From assembly GCF_030158565.1 (NCBI RefSeq), contig NZ_JAOASQ010000046.1, forward strand, positions 82,389 through 146,388: DNA of 64,000 nt, written 5' to 3'. This document shows, in pieces, positions 24,625-32,800 of the stretch (position 1 is its first letter; every line of letters begins with the position of its first letter). A program made the translations under genes and the position numbers. The notes under the pieces were generated by a model, which worked only from the letters and a program-made list of their open reading frames with translations, made no database searches and was not told where the DNA came from. The stretch comes from Limnohabitans sp. (GTDB taxonomy: Bacteria; Pseudomonadota; Gammaproteobacteria; Burkholderiales; Burkholderiaceae_C).

Positions 24625-25407
24625 TCAGCTGTTGTGGCGTTTGACGCCTTTGACCAGAGGCTGAGCCAGGCGCTCGCCCTCTTGTTGCCAGAACACCGGG
24701 TCGGCGCATCGAATGCGCACGATCGCATTGCCCATGTGGGTGGCGGCGGCTTGGCGTGCCAGCTGCGCATCGCCCGCCTGGACAGCTTCGAGGATGGCCT
24801 GATGTTCGCTCTGCACTTGCTTGGCAAAGTCAACCCGCCGTGCCTCGTTGGCCCGCGTGACCTGAGTCACGCCGCGCAAGAATTGGCCGAGATACTCCAG
24901 CGTTTGAATCAGGAAAGGGTTGCGCGCCGCGTCGGCAATGGCGCGGTGGAATTTCATGTCTTCGTCCACACCGTTGTGGCCGGCTTGCACGGCTGCATCC
25001 AGCGCCTTGACGGCTTGTGTGATCGCGCGGATGTCGGCAGCATTGCGCCGCTGTGCGGCCAGGCCGGCCACTTCGGCCTCCAGCGCCCGGCGCACTTCGA
25101 CCATCTGGATCACCGCTTCTTCAGAGGCGGCCAACTGGGCTTCAAAGTTCAAAGGGGCAAACGGCAGCTGGTTGTTCACAAACACGCCGCTGCCTTGACG
25201 CGAGTCCACCAGGCCCAGCGACTTCAGGCGGGAGACCGCCTCGCGCACCACGGTGCGACTGACCTGAAATTGCTCGACCAGGCGTGCCTCGGTCGGCAGC
25301 TTGTCGCCGGGCTGCAGGCGGCCTTGCTTGATCTCGGCGGCCAATTGCTCGGCCACCTGATCGGACAGACGCGCACCGCTGGAGACGGGGGTGAAGTGCT
25401 GAGTCAT
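24625..25407 (-). CDS. FCD-type GntR regulator, divergent from the monooxygenase operon
   Basis: A 260-residue regulator. The winged helix spans LSDQVAEQLAAEIKQGRLQP through LPTEARLVEQFQVSRTVVREAVSRL and DSRQGSGVFV. The FCD domain carries EDMKFHRAIADAARNP. The ATG at 25407 is preferred to a TTG five codons earlier. It lies between the SDR-lipocalin genes (same strand) and the divergent flavin monooxygenase operon (25600). An exact FCD-consensus palindrome, TTGTCATACAA, lies just upstream of its start, so autoregulation is likely. Confidence 0.93.
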   Translation of the reverse strand: MTQHFTPVSSGARLSDQVAEQLAAEIKQGRLQPGDKLPTEARLVEQFQVSRTVVREAVSRLKSLGLVDSRQGSGVFVNNQLPFAPLNFEAQLAASEEAVIQMVEVRRALEAEVAGLAAQRRNAADIRAITQAVKALDAAVQAGHNGVDEDMKFHRAIADAARNPFLIQTLEYLGQFLRGVTQVTRANEARRVDFAKQVQSEHQAILEAVQAGDAQLARQAAATHMGNAIVRIRCADPVFWQQEGERLAQPLVKGVKRHNS

Positions 25408-25411
25408 GGGG

Positions 25412-25422
25412 TTGTCATACAA
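25412..25422. promoter_or_regulatory. FCD-GntR operator-like palindrome upstream of its own GntR gene
   Basis: TTGTCATACAA matches TNGTNNNACNA and is a full palindrome apart from its centre. It ends five bases before the ATG at 25407 (minus strand), so it overlaps the ribosome-binding region. It differs by one base from the site at 13756-13766. Confidence 0.45.
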
Positions 25423-25520
25423 AGAAACAAGTCAAAGGATAGCCGCAGTGGTTTTTCTTTGCTGAAAGCCTGGTGACAGCGCTGAAATCAGGGCATTGAC
25501 CTCTGTTTTTAAAATTACGG

Positions 25521-25542
25521 ATAGGTAAACTGATTTATCTAT
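25521..25542. promoter_or_regulatory. AT-rich inverted repeat upstream of the monooxygenase operon
   Basis: ATAGGTAAA and TTTATCTAT are inverted copies (8 of 9 bases) with a CTGA spacer. It lies 58 bases upstream of the monooxygenase start and within the only AT-rich stretch of the gap, so it is a likely operator or promoter element. The binding protein is unknown. Confidence 0.4.
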
Positions 25543-25599
25543 AGTAAATTACGGGTGTCGCACCGAGGGGGTGCTTTTTCACATGGCCGGAGACCACGC

Positions 25600-27267
25600 A
25601 TGGGTGCTTACGTCAACCCGATTTATCCGTACAAAGCGTCCACCGAATGGATGACGACGCCACCGCAGCGCAAGCCTTTGATCGTCATTGGCGCGGGCCC
25701 GGTCGGTTTGGCTGCGGCCATCGATGCCCGTTTGCAGGGGCTGGAGGTGGTGGTCTTTGACGACGACAAGACCGTCTCGGTCGGCTCCCGTGCGGTGTGC
25801 TACGCCAAGCGTTCGCTCGAAATTTTGGACCGCCTGGGCATTGCCGACGAGGCTTGCGGCTTGGGCGTGAGCTGGAACATCGGCCGCACTTTTTTGGAAG
25901 AAGACGAGGTCTACCAGTTCAACCTGGTGCCCGATGCGGGCCACAAGCGCCCCGGCATGATCAACCTGCAGCAGTACCACGTCGAGGAAATGCTGATTGC
26001 CCGCGCACTGGAGTTGGGTGCCGACATCCGCTGGCAGCACAAGGTCACTGCCGTCACCCGCCACGATGAAGGCCACGACGACCACGCCACCTTGACCGTC
26101 GAGACACCAGACGGCGCATTCGACATCGAGGCCGACTGGCTGGTCGTGGCTGACGGCGCACGCAGCCCGATCCGCCGCCACTTGGGTTTGGACATCGAGG
26201 GCCGTGTGTTCCAGGACCGCTTCTTGATTGCTGACGTGATCATGAAGGCCGATTACCCCGCCGAGCGCTGGTTCTGGTTCGACCCGCCCTTCCACCCCAA
26301 CCAGAGCGTGCTGCTGCACAAGCAGAGCAACAACGTCTGGCGCATCGACTTTCAGCTCGGCTGGGACGCCGACCCCGAAGAAGAAAAGAAGCCCGAAAAA
26401 GTCATCCCGCGTCTGCAGGCCATGCTGGGCGACGAGCGCCCGTTTGAGCTGGAGTGGGTCAGCATCTACACCTTCCAGTGCCGCCGCATGACCGACTTCC
26501 GCCACGGCCGCGTGCTGTTTGTGGGCGATGCGGCGCACCAGGTCTCGCCCTTTGGCGCACGCGGCGCCAACTCGGGCTTCCAGGATGTGGACGATTTGAT
26601 GTGGAAGCTGGCGCTGGTCATGAAGGGCCAGGCGGGTGACAGGCTGCTCGACACCTACGCGCACGACCGCCAATTTGCGGCCGACGAGAACATCATGAAC
26701 TCGACGCGCTCGACCGACTTCATCACGCCCAAGAGCCGCACCAGCAAGACCTTCCGCAACGAGGTGCTGGCGCTGGCCAAGCACCATCCCTTTGCACGCA
26801 AGCTGGTGAACTCGGGTCGTTTGTCGGTGCCGTCCTTTCTGACCCATTCGGTGCTCAACACGCCCGATGCCGATGTGTTTGCGGGCCAGATGGTGCCCGG
26901 CGCACCGATGGACGATGCGCCCGTGCAAGTGAACGGACAAGACGCCTGGCTGCTCGATCAGGTGGGCAAGGGTTTCCAGTGCCTGCTGTTTGTCGATGCC
27001 GCACCCAGTGCTGACACTTTGGCCACGCTGCAAGCCTTGAAACAAGGCGCTGTGCAGGTGCACACCTTGATCGTGTCACCCACAGCGCTGACTGTGCCTG
27101 GCCTTGCCGTTCTGGTCGATGTGCAAGGCTGGGTGGCCAAGCGCTACGACGCACAAACCGGTACGGCGTATTTGCTGCGCCCTGATCAGCATGTGCTGGC
27201 CCGCTGGCGCCAGTTCAACCCAGCGGCCGTGCAAGCCGCTGTGGCCCGCGCCATTTGCAAAGCCTGA
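25600..27267 (+). CDS. FAD-dependent aromatic monooxygenase (MhpA-like)
   Basis: A 555-residue flavoprotein hydroxylase. The FAD motif is VIGAGPVGLAAAIDARLQG, the conserved middle motif is VADGARSPIRRHLG, and the second FAD motif is GRVLFVGDAAHQVSPFGARGANSGFQD. The C-terminal thioredoxin-like domain is present. The family hydroxylates phenolic acids, for example 3-(3-hydroxyphenyl)propionate. GGAG precedes the ATG at 25600. It forms an operon with a DUF2783 gene (11 bases downstream) and a VOC gene. Which phenol is used cannot be read from sequence. Confidence 0.92.
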   Translation: MGAYVNPIYPYKASTEWMTTPPQRKPLIVIGAGPVGLAAAIDARLQGLEVVVFDDDKTVSVGSRAVCYAKRSLEILDRLGIADEACGLGVSWNIGRTFLEEDEVYQFNLVPDAGHKRPGMINLQQYHVEEMLIARALELGADIRWQHKVTAVTRHDEGHDDHATLTVETPDGAFDIEADWLVVADGARSPIRRHLGLDIEGRVFQDRFLIADVIMKADYPAERWFWFDPPFHPNQSVLLHKQSNNVWRIDFQLGWDADPEEEKKPEKVIPRLQAMLGDERPFELEWVSIYTFQCRRMTDFRHGRVLFVGDAAHQVSPFGARGANSGFQDVDDLMWKLALVMKGQAGDRLLDTYAHDRQFAADENIMNSTRSTDFITPKSRTSKTFRNEVLALAKHHPFARKLVNSGRLSVPSFLTHSVLNTPDADVFAGQMVPGAPMDDAPVQVNGQDAWLLDQVGKGFQCLLFVDAAPSADTLATLQALKQGAVQVHTLIVSPTALTVPGLAVLVDVQGWVAKRYDAQTGTAYLLRPDQHVLARWRQFNPAAVQAAVARAICKA

Positions 27268-27278
27268 GGAAGATGGAC

Positions 27279-27512
27279 ATGAGCACGACTGCACTGAAAA
27301 CCGACCCCCACTTTCACGAGGCGGGCCGCCGCTTCTTCCGTGATTTTTCGCCGGGTGACGAGTTTTACGAACACCTGATTGAAGCCCACAATGGCTTGAG
27401 CGATGAACAAAGTGAAGCGCTCAATGCGCGTTTGATCCTGTTGTTGGCCAATCACATTGGCGATTTGAAAGTTTTGCGCGAGGCTTTGCAACAAGCCCGC
27501 GTGGCTGGCTGA
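27279..27512 (+). CDS. DUF2783 domain protein
   Basis: A 77-residue protein. It contains the helical DUF2783 pattern DEFYEHLIEAHNGLSDEQSE followed by LNARLILLLANHIGDLKVLREAL. The ATG at 27279 is used because GGAAG lies seven bases before it; two earlier in-frame starts are badly spaced. DUF2783 genes usually stand directly after MhpA-like monooxygenase genes, as here. The function is unknown. Confidence 0.82.
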   Translation: MSTTALKTDPHFHEAGRRFFRDFSPGDEFYEHLIEAHNGLSDEQSEALNARLILLLANHIGDLKVLREALQQARVAG

Positions 27513-27534
27513 AACCCTGCGCAAGGAGACCCCC

Positions 27535-28071
27535 ATGAAAATCAACCGCATTCACCACGTGGCTTACCGCTGCAAAGACGCCAAGACCACGGTCGACTGG
27601 TATGTCAAAAACCTGAACATGGACTTTGTGCTGGCGATCGCCGAAGACCTGGTGCCGTCGACCAAGGCGCCCGATCCGTACATGCACGTTTTTCTGGATG
27701 CCGGTGGCGGCAACGTGTTGGCATTTTTTGAACTGCCCAATTCCCCCGATATGGGCCGCGACACCAACACACCCGAGTGGGTGCAGCACATCGCCTTCCA
27801 GGTCGACAGCCTGCAGGCGCTTGAAGAAGCCAAGGCGCAACTGCAAGCCAATGGCGTGGAGGTGCTGGGCCCGACCAACCACACCATCTTCAAGAGCATT
27901 TACTTTTTTGACCCCAATGGCCACCGCCTGGAGTTGGCGGCCGATGTGGGCACGCCCGAGATGTACCAAAAGCTCGACGCTTGCAAATGGGACATGCTGG
28001 AAGAATGGGCAAAAACCAAACGCGCGCCCAAACACGCGGCCTGGATGCACGATCAGGAATTCACGGCTTGA
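27535..28071 (+). CDS. VOC family (glyoxalase/extradiol dioxygenase fold) protein
   Basis: A 178-residue protein with two VOC modules. Probable metal ligands are His in INRIHHVAYRC, His in VQHIAFQV and Glu in GHRLELAAD. It starts at 27535 after AAGGAG. As the third gene of the monooxygenase operon, it may cleave or rearrange the product of the hydroxylase. It could also be a lactoylglutathione-lyase-like enzyme. It converges with metW. Confidence 0.9.
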   Translation: MKINRIHHVAYRCKDAKTTVDWYVKNLNMDFVLAIAEDLVPSTKAPDPYMHVFLDAGGGNVLAFFELPNSPDMGRDTNTPEWVQHIAFQVDSLQALEEAKAQLQANGVEVLGPTNHTIFKSIYFFDPNGHRLELAADVGTPEMYQKLDACKWDMLEEWAKTKRAPKHAAWMHDQEFTA

Positions 28072-28106
28072 GTTGGGTGGCGGGTGCGGCTTGCGCCCGC
28101 TGCATT

Positions 28107-28691
28107 TCAGCTGCGCTGCAATTTGAAGACCGCCGTGCCCGCCATCAGGTTGGGCAAGACGCGCACTTCCTGGCCATGTTGCAGGCCGAATGAATCGAGC
28201 ACTTGCAGCTGGTTCTTGCGGGCCAGATCGGCAAAGTCGGCGTAGGTGCCCACGCGGATGTTGGGCGTGTCGTACCACTGGTAGGGCAGCCGCTTGGTGA
28301 CGGGCATGCGGCCGCGCAACACGCTCAGGCGGTTGAACCAGTGCCCGAAGTTGGGGAAGGCCACGATGCCGATCTTGCCTACGCGGGCGGTTTCGCGCAG
28401 CATGACTTCGGCGTTGCGCAGGTGTTGCAAGGTGTCGATCTGCAGCACCACGTCAAACGACTGGTCGGCGAAGACTTTCAGGCCTTGGTCCAGATTGAGC
28501 TGCAGCACGTTCACGCCGCGCTGGGCACAGGCCAGCACATTGGCGTCGTCCAGCTCCACACCGTAGCCGGTGCAGCCGTTGTGCTTTTGCAGGTGGGCCA
28601 GCAAGGCGCCGTCGCCACAGCCCAGGTCGAGCACGCGTGCGCCACGCGGCACCAGGCGGGCAATGGCTTGCATGATCAAGGGGTCGCTCAT
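28107..28691 (-). CDS. metW: MetW, methionine biosynthesis protein
   Basis: A 194-residue class I methyltransferase-fold protein. The SAM motif is [17 protein letters not shown]. The conserved MetW segments [30 protein letters not shown] and [18 protein letters not shown] are present. MetW acts together with MetX in homoserine acylation and is needed for full MetX activity in several bacteria. Its ATG overlaps the metX stop by four bases (ATGA), so the two are co-translated. Confidence 0.94.
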   Translation of the reverse strand: MSDPLIMQAIARLVPRGARVLDLGCGDGALLAHLQKHNGCTGYGVELDDANVLACAQRGVNVLQLNLDQGLKVFADQSFDVVLQIDTLQHLRNAEVMLRETARVGKIGIVAFPNFGHWFNRLSVLRGRMPVTKRLPYQWYDTPNIRVGTYADFADLARKNQLQVLDSFGLQHGQEVRVLPNLMAGTAVFKLQRS

Positions 28692-29848
28692 GCGGCACCT
28701 CCGATGGCAGGTGTGAGGCTTTGGGCGATCTGCTCGAAGTAGGCGCGCACCAAGTTCATGTAGCGTTCATCGTCCAGCAAGAAGGCGTCGTGCCCGTGCG
28801 GCGCGTCGATCTCGGCGTAGCTCACATCACGGCGGTTGTCGATCAGGCCCTTGACCATTTCGCGGCTGCGTGCCGGCGAGAAGCGCCAGTCGGTGGTGAA
28901 GCTCACCAGCAAAAATTTGCAAACTGCGCGCTCCAGCGCCTTGGACAGGTCGCCGCCAAAAGCGCGGGCCGGGTCGAAGTAGTCGAGTGCCCGGGTGATC
29001 AGCAAATAGGTGTTGGCGTCAAAGTACTCGCTGAACTTGTCGCCCTGGTAGCGCAGGTAGCTTTCGATCTGAAACTCTACTTCTTGTGTGGAGTATTTGT
29101 AGCCCGTTTCGCTGTTGACGGCGTTGCGCAATTCGCGGCCGAACTTCTCGTTCATCACGTCATCGCTCAGGTACGTGATGTGGCCGATCATGCGGGCGAT
29201 GCGCAGGCCGCGCTTGGGCACCACGCCGTGCGCGTAAAAGTGGCCGTTGTGGAAGTCCGGGTCGGTCACGATGGCGCGGCGCGCCACTTCGTTGAAGGCG
29301 ATGTTCTCTGCGTTCAGGTTGGGGGCGCTGGCCACCACCACCGCGTGCTTCATGCGCTCGGGGTATTGCAGCGTCCAGCTCAGGGCCTGCATGCCGCCCA
29401 GGCTCCCGCCCATGACCGCAGCCAGTTGTTCAATGCCCAACGCGTCCAGCAGCCGGGCTTGGGCATTGACCCAGTCTTCCACGGTGACGACCGGGAAGTC
29501 GGCGCCGTACACACGGCCCGTGTCGGGGTTCACGTGCATGGGGCCCGTGGAGCCAAAGCAAGAGCCCAGGTTGTTCACGCCAATGACAAAAAAGCGGTCG
29601 GTGTCCAGTGGCTTGCCCGAGCCGATCATGTTGTCCCACCAGCCGGTGTTGTTGGGTTGGTCGGCATAGACGCCGGCCACATGGTGCGAGGCGTTGAGCG
29701 CGTGGCAGATCAGCACCGCGTTGGACTTGTCGGCATTGAGCGTGCCGTAGGTTTCGTAACTGAGCGAATAGCCACGGATGGACGCACCGCTTTGCAAGGG
29801 CAAAGCGGCTTCAAAGCTCATCGACTGTGGTGTGGCAATCAAGCGCAT
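28688..29848 (-). CDS. metX: homoserine O-acyltransferase MetX
   Basis: A 386-residue alpha/beta hydrolase. Catalytic Ser149 is in MGGSLGGMQ, the Asp in FTTDWRFSP and the His in APHGHDAF. In betaproteobacteria the MetW-linked form usually uses succinyl-CoA, so O-succinylhomoserine is the likely product, the first step of methionine synthesis. A SAM-II riboswitch and intrinsic terminator lie before it. The ATG at 29848 has no Shine-Dalgarno-like sequence, since the terminator T-tract ends only 10 bases upstream. Confidence 0.95.
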   Translation of the reverse strand: MRLIATPQSMSFEAALPLQSGASIRGYSLSYETYGTLNADKSNAVLICHALNASHHVAGVYADQPNNTGWWDNMIGSGKPLDTDRFFVIGVNNLGSCFGSTGPMHVNPDTGRVYGADFPVVTVEDWVNAQARLLDALGIEQLAAVMGGSLGGMQALSWTLQYPERMKHAVVVASAPNLNAENIAFNEVARRAIVTDPDFHNGHFYAHGVVPKRGLRIARMIGHITYLSDDVMNEKFGRELRNAVNSETGYKYSTQEVEFQIESYLRYQGDKFSEYFDANTYLLITRALDYFDPARAFGGDLSKALERAVCKFLLVSFTTDWRFSPARSREMVKGLIDNRRDVSYAEIDAPHGHDAFLLDDERYMNLVRAYFEQIAQSLTPAIGGAA

Positions 29849-29858
29849 GGCGAAAATG

Positions 29859-29895
29859 AAAAAACCCGATAACGCTGAAGAAGCGATACCGGGTT
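29859..29895 (-). terminator. intrinsic terminator in the metX leader
   Basis: On the minus strand AACCCG and CGGGTT frame an inner CGCT/AGCG stem, followed by TTTTTT. It lies between the SAM-II aptamer and the metX start, so it is the probable expression switch. Confidence 0.8.
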
Positions 29896-29903
29896 GGGCT
29901 CGA

Positions 29904-29969
29904 CCTCTTTAGCTGCATTTTGGAATCCTCAGGATTCCTGCGCCCGCAAGCTGGAGCAAATCGGCGCCC
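29904..29969 (-). promoter_or_regulatory. SAM-II riboswitch aptamer
   Basis: On the minus strand the order is GCGCC, GATTTG, GCTTGC, GGGCGC, then an extra 7-bp hairpin (GGAATCC-TGA-GGATTCC), AAAATGCAGCTAAAGAGG. GCGCC/GGCGC forms P1. GATTTG, GCTTGC and GCTAAAGAGG are the conserved elements of the SAM-II pseudoknot. The class is known mainly from alphaproteobacterial metA/metX leaders, where it senses S-adenosylmethionine. Here it stands 56 bases upstream of metX, which fits. The inserted hairpin sits where the class tolerates length variation. Confidence 0.85.
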
Positions 29970-29981
29970 TGCAAGTATAAA

Positions 29982-30545
29982 TCAGCCCCAGCCGAGCAGT
30001 GCGGCTGTGCCCAGCACGGCAAAAATGACCGCCGACACGATGTGCACCAGGCGCAGCGGCACCCGTTTGGTGATGGCATCGCCCAGCCAAACCACTGGCG
30101 CGTTGGCCAGCATCATGCCCAGCGTGGTCCCGGCCACCACCGTGAACCAGGCCTGGTACTGCGCGGCCAGCATCACGGTGGCGATCTGTGTTTTGTCGCC
30201 CATCTCGGCCAGAAAGAAGGCCACCACGGTGGTCAGGAAGACGCCCATGCGCTGCGCGTCGTTGCCCTCTTCGTCGTCGAGCTTGTCGGGGATCAGCATC
30301 CACACGGCCATGGCGATGAACGAGCCGCCCAGCACCCAACGCAGCACATCGGGGCCCAGCACGGTGGTGACCCAGCTGCCCACGGCACCGGCCAGCCCAT
30401 GGTTGGCCAGCGTGGCCACCAGAATGCCCAGCACGATGGGCCAGGGCTTGCGAAAACGGGCCGCCAGCACCAGTGACAGCAGCTGGGTTTTGTCACCCAT
30501 TTCGGCCAAGGCCACGATGCCGGTAGAGACGAGGAAGGCTTCCAT
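29982..30545 (-). CDS. GDT1/TMEM165 (UPF0016) family cation transporter
   Basis: A 187-residue membrane protein with six or seven segments. It carries two copies of the family signature E-x-G-D-K-T (VALAEMGDKTQLLSL and FFLAEMGDKTQIATV), so it is an internal-duplication cation exporter. Bacterial homologues export Mn2+ (MneA/MntX type), and related ones move Ca2+. It starts at the ATG at 30545. It is a single gene upstream of the metX leader on the same strand. No Mn riboswitch was recognised in its leader. Confidence 0.9.
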   Translation of the reverse strand: MEAFLVSTGIVALAEMGDKTQLLSLVLAARFRKPWPIVLGILVATLANHGLAGAVGSWVTTVLGPDVLRWVLGGSFIAMAVWMLIPDKLDDEEGNDAQRMGVFLTTVVAFFLAEMGDKTQIATVMLAAQYQAWFTVVAGTTLGMMLANAPVVWLGDAITKRVPLRLVHIVSAVIFAVLGTAALLGWG

Positions 30546-30686
30546 GTGATTTTCAGGCGCAGGTCATGGCCTGTGCGTCAGCGGTAAAAACCCGATCTTA
30601 CGAGACGCAGAGGCCGCTGTTGTGAGCGGGGCGATCGGTGGCGTGTGCACTAAAGGTGGCCTCAAAATGCGCGTTTGCATCAAATT

Positions 30687-30702
30687 GGGCATGGTTTGTG
30701 CT
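30687..30702 (+). promoter_or_regulatory. possible sigma-54 promoter of amtB
   Basis: The sequence GGGCATGGTTTGTGCT has GG and GC with exactly ten bases between, the spacing of the -24/-12 class, and several consensus bases in each half. A TGCAC half-site of the NtrC type lies 37 bases further upstream (30646-30650), and TGGTGC lies just downstream. Nitrogen control of amtB is well established in proteobacteria. The match is moderate. Confidence 0.35.
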
Positions 30703-30773
30703 TGCAAATGGTGCGAAACGCCAGAGATGGCTTTTTCCGCACCAAGTTAAATCAAAAATCAAAGAGGACAGTG

Positions 30774-31976
30774 ATGGATGCACTGAAACAGGGCGCAGAC
30801 GCGCTCTTCATTTTGCTCGGCGGGATCATGGTCTTGGCCATGCATGCCGGTTTTGCCTTTCTGGAGCTGGGCACAGTTCGCAAAAAGAACCAAGTCAATG
30901 CACTGGTGAAGATCCTGGTGGATTTCTCGGTCTCTACCGTGGTTTATTTTGTGGTCGGCTACGGCGTGGCGTATGGCACCAGCTTCTTTGTGGGCGCTGA
31001 GGTGCTCGCAGCCAAGAATGGTTACGAGTTGGTCAAGTTCTTTTTCCTGCTGACCTTTGCTGCGGCCATTCCCGCCATCATTTCCGGTGGCATTGCCGAG
31101 CGGGCCAAGTTCTGGCCCCAACTGATTGCCACGGCCGTGATCGTCGGCTTCGTCTATCCCTTCTTCGAGGGCATTGCCTGGAACCAGCATTTTGGCGTGC
31201 AAGCCTGGATCAAAGCCTTCACCGGTGACGAGTTCCACGACTTCGCAGGGTCGGTGGTCGTTCATGCCATGGGCGGCTGGATCGCTTTGCCTGCAGTGAT
31301 TTTGCTTGGCGCGCGCTACAACCGTTACCGCAAAGACGGTCAGGTGTCGGCGCATCCACCATCGAGCATCCCCTTCTTGGCGCTGGGTGCCTGGATTTTG
31401 ATCGTGGGCTGGTTCGGTTTCAACGTGATGAGTGCACAGACCCTGGACAAGATTTCGGGCTTGGTGGCCGTCAATTCCTTGATGGCCATGGTCGGGGGCA
31501 CTTTGACCGCTTTGCTGTTGGGAAAAAACGACCCTGGCTTTGTGCACAACGGCCCTTTGGCAGGCTTGGTCGCTGTTTGCGCGGGCTCTGACTTGATGCA
31601 CCCATTTGGTGCATTGGCTGTGGGCGCTGTGGCCGGTGCTCTGTTTGTGATCATGTTCACATTGACCCAAAACAAATGGAAGGTTGACGACGTTTTGGGT
31701 GTCTGGCCGCTGCACGGCCTGTGTGGCGCCTGGGGTGGCATTGCTGCGGGCATTTTTGGTCTGCAGAGCTTTGGCGGTCTGGGTGGCGTGAATTTCACGG
31801 CCCAATTGATCGGCACGGTGATGGGTGTTGCCTGGGCCCTGTTGTGTGGCTTTGTGGTTTATGGCCTGCTGAAAGTCACTTTGGGCCTGAAACTCAGTCC
31901 TGAAGAAGAGTACGAAGGCGCTGACCTGACAGTGCACAAAATCAGTGCCACACCCGACCGCGAGGTGAGCTGGTAA
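30774..31976 (+). CDS. amtB: ammonium transporter (Amt family)
   Basis: A 400-residue protein with about 11 membrane segments. The pore histidines are His164 in DFAGSVVVHAMGG and the later His of PLHGLCGAWGG. The family segments AERAKFWPQLI and GWFGFNVMSAQ are present. It lacks a cleavable signal peptide. The start at 30774 follows GAGGA; a longer frame upstream has no homology. It imports ammonium (or ammonia). There is no glnK next to it, so the PII partner must be encoded elsewhere. Confidence 0.93.
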   Translation: MDALKQGADALFILLGGIMVLAMHAGFAFLELGTVRKKNQVNALVKILVDFSVSTVVYFVVGYGVAYGTSFFVGAEVLAAKNGYELVKFFFLLTFAAAIPAIISGGIAERAKFWPQLIATAVIVGFVYPFFEGIAWNQHFGVQAWIKAFTGDEFHDFAGSVVVHAMGGWIALPAVILLGARYNRYRKDGQVSAHPPSSIPFLALGAWILIVGWFGFNVMSAQTLDKISGLVAVNSLMAMVGGTLTALLLGKNDPGFVHNGPLAGLVAVCAGSDLMHPFGALAVGAVAGALFVIMFTLTQNKWKVDDVLGVWPLHGLCGAWGGIAAGIFGLQSFGGLGGVNFTAQLIGTVMGVAWALLCGFVVYGLLKVTLGLKLSPEEEYEGADLTVHKISATPDREVSW

Positions 31977-32055
31977 ATCCAGCGCACTGTGTTGGAAAGC
32001 CAACCATGGCGCGCTTTGCGGGGATACCCCTTGCATCTTTTTTTGTTTTATGGCG

Positions 32056-32091
32056 CATAATGGACGAGCGTTGCTGTAGAAAAACAGCAAC
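32056..32091 (+). promoter_or_regulatory. possible promoter and 5' stem-loop of the RNA-binding protein gene
   Basis: CATAAT (32056-32061) is a good -10 hexamer; a TTGCAT at 32031 is 19 bases upstream, slightly too far. Starting about eight bases later, GTTGCTGT and ACAGCAAC form a perfect 8-bp stem (32070-32091) with an A-rich loop. If transcription starts there, the mRNA begins with a hairpin and carries a leader of about 135 bases before 32206, as in cold-inducible genes. Confidence 0.35.
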
Positions 32092-32205
32092 GCATTGTTT
32101 GCGGTGACCAGATCAGTTTCGCCTTCCTTCCGATGTTTCAAGGTTTGTTGAATGCGCTTTCAGAGCTCCATCGCTTTTATCTCTGTGTTTTGAGGAGTCC
32201 CTTTC

Positions 32206-32757
32206 ATGGGCAACAAACTTTACGTCGGCAACCTGCCTTACTCGGTTCGTGACGGCGATCTGGAACAAGCTTTCGGCGAGTTCGGTGTTGTGACCAGCGC
32301 CAAAGTCATGATGGAACGTGACACTGGCCGCTCCAAAGGCTTCGGCTTTGTGGAAATGGGCAGCGATGACGAAGCGCAAGCTGCGATCAATGGCATGAAC
32401 GGTCAGCCTTTGGGTGGCCGCAATGTGGTGGTCAACGAAGCCCGCCCAATGGAAGCACGTCCTCCCCGCACCGGTGGTTTCGGTGGCGGTGGCGGCTTTG
32501 GCGGCGGTCGTCGTGAAGGCGGCGGCGGTTACGGCGGTGGTCGTGAAGGCGGCGGCGGTGGCTACGGTGGCGGTCGTGAAGGCGGCGGCGGTGGCTACGG
32601 CGGCGGTCGCGAAGGCGGCGGCGGTTACGGCGGTGGCCGTGAAGGTGGCGGCGGCGGTTTCCGCAGCCCCTACGGTGCTGGCCCACGTGGCGGTAACGGC
32701 GGCGGCAATGGTGGCGGTCGTCGCGAAGGCGGCGGCGGCTACGGCGGCGGTTACTGA
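32206..32757 (+). CDS. glycine-rich RNA-binding protein with one RRM
   Basis: A 183-residue protein. The RRM covers residues 1-82, with RNP2 LYVGNL (5-10) and RNP1 KGFGFVEM (44-51). The tail (about 92-183) is made of repeated GGGGYGGGREGG units, giving a positively charged, flexible RGG-like tail. Such proteins of cyanobacteria and betaproteobacteria are cold-induced RNA chaperones. Repeat units show near-identical DNA (GGCGGCGGTTACGG type), so copy number may vary between strains. A terminator follows at 32801. Confidence 0.93.
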   Translation: MGNKLYVGNLPYSVRDGDLEQAFGEFGVVTSAKVMMERDTGRSKGFGFVEMGSDDEAQAAINGMNGQPLGGRNVVVNEARPMEARPPRTGGFGGGGGFGGGRREGGGGYGGGREGGGGGYGGGREGGGGGYGGGREGGGGYGGGREGGGGGFRSPYGAGPRGGNGGGNGGGRREGGGGYGGGY

Positions 32758-32800
32758 TTCACGCCCGCGGCTGAGAACACTCAGCTGCTGAATCTTGACA

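Noticed and set aside
30546..30640. yybP-ykoY manganese riboswitch before the GDT1-like gene
   Set aside because: The family makes it plausible, but I could not find the conserved internal loops of that riboswitch in the leader.
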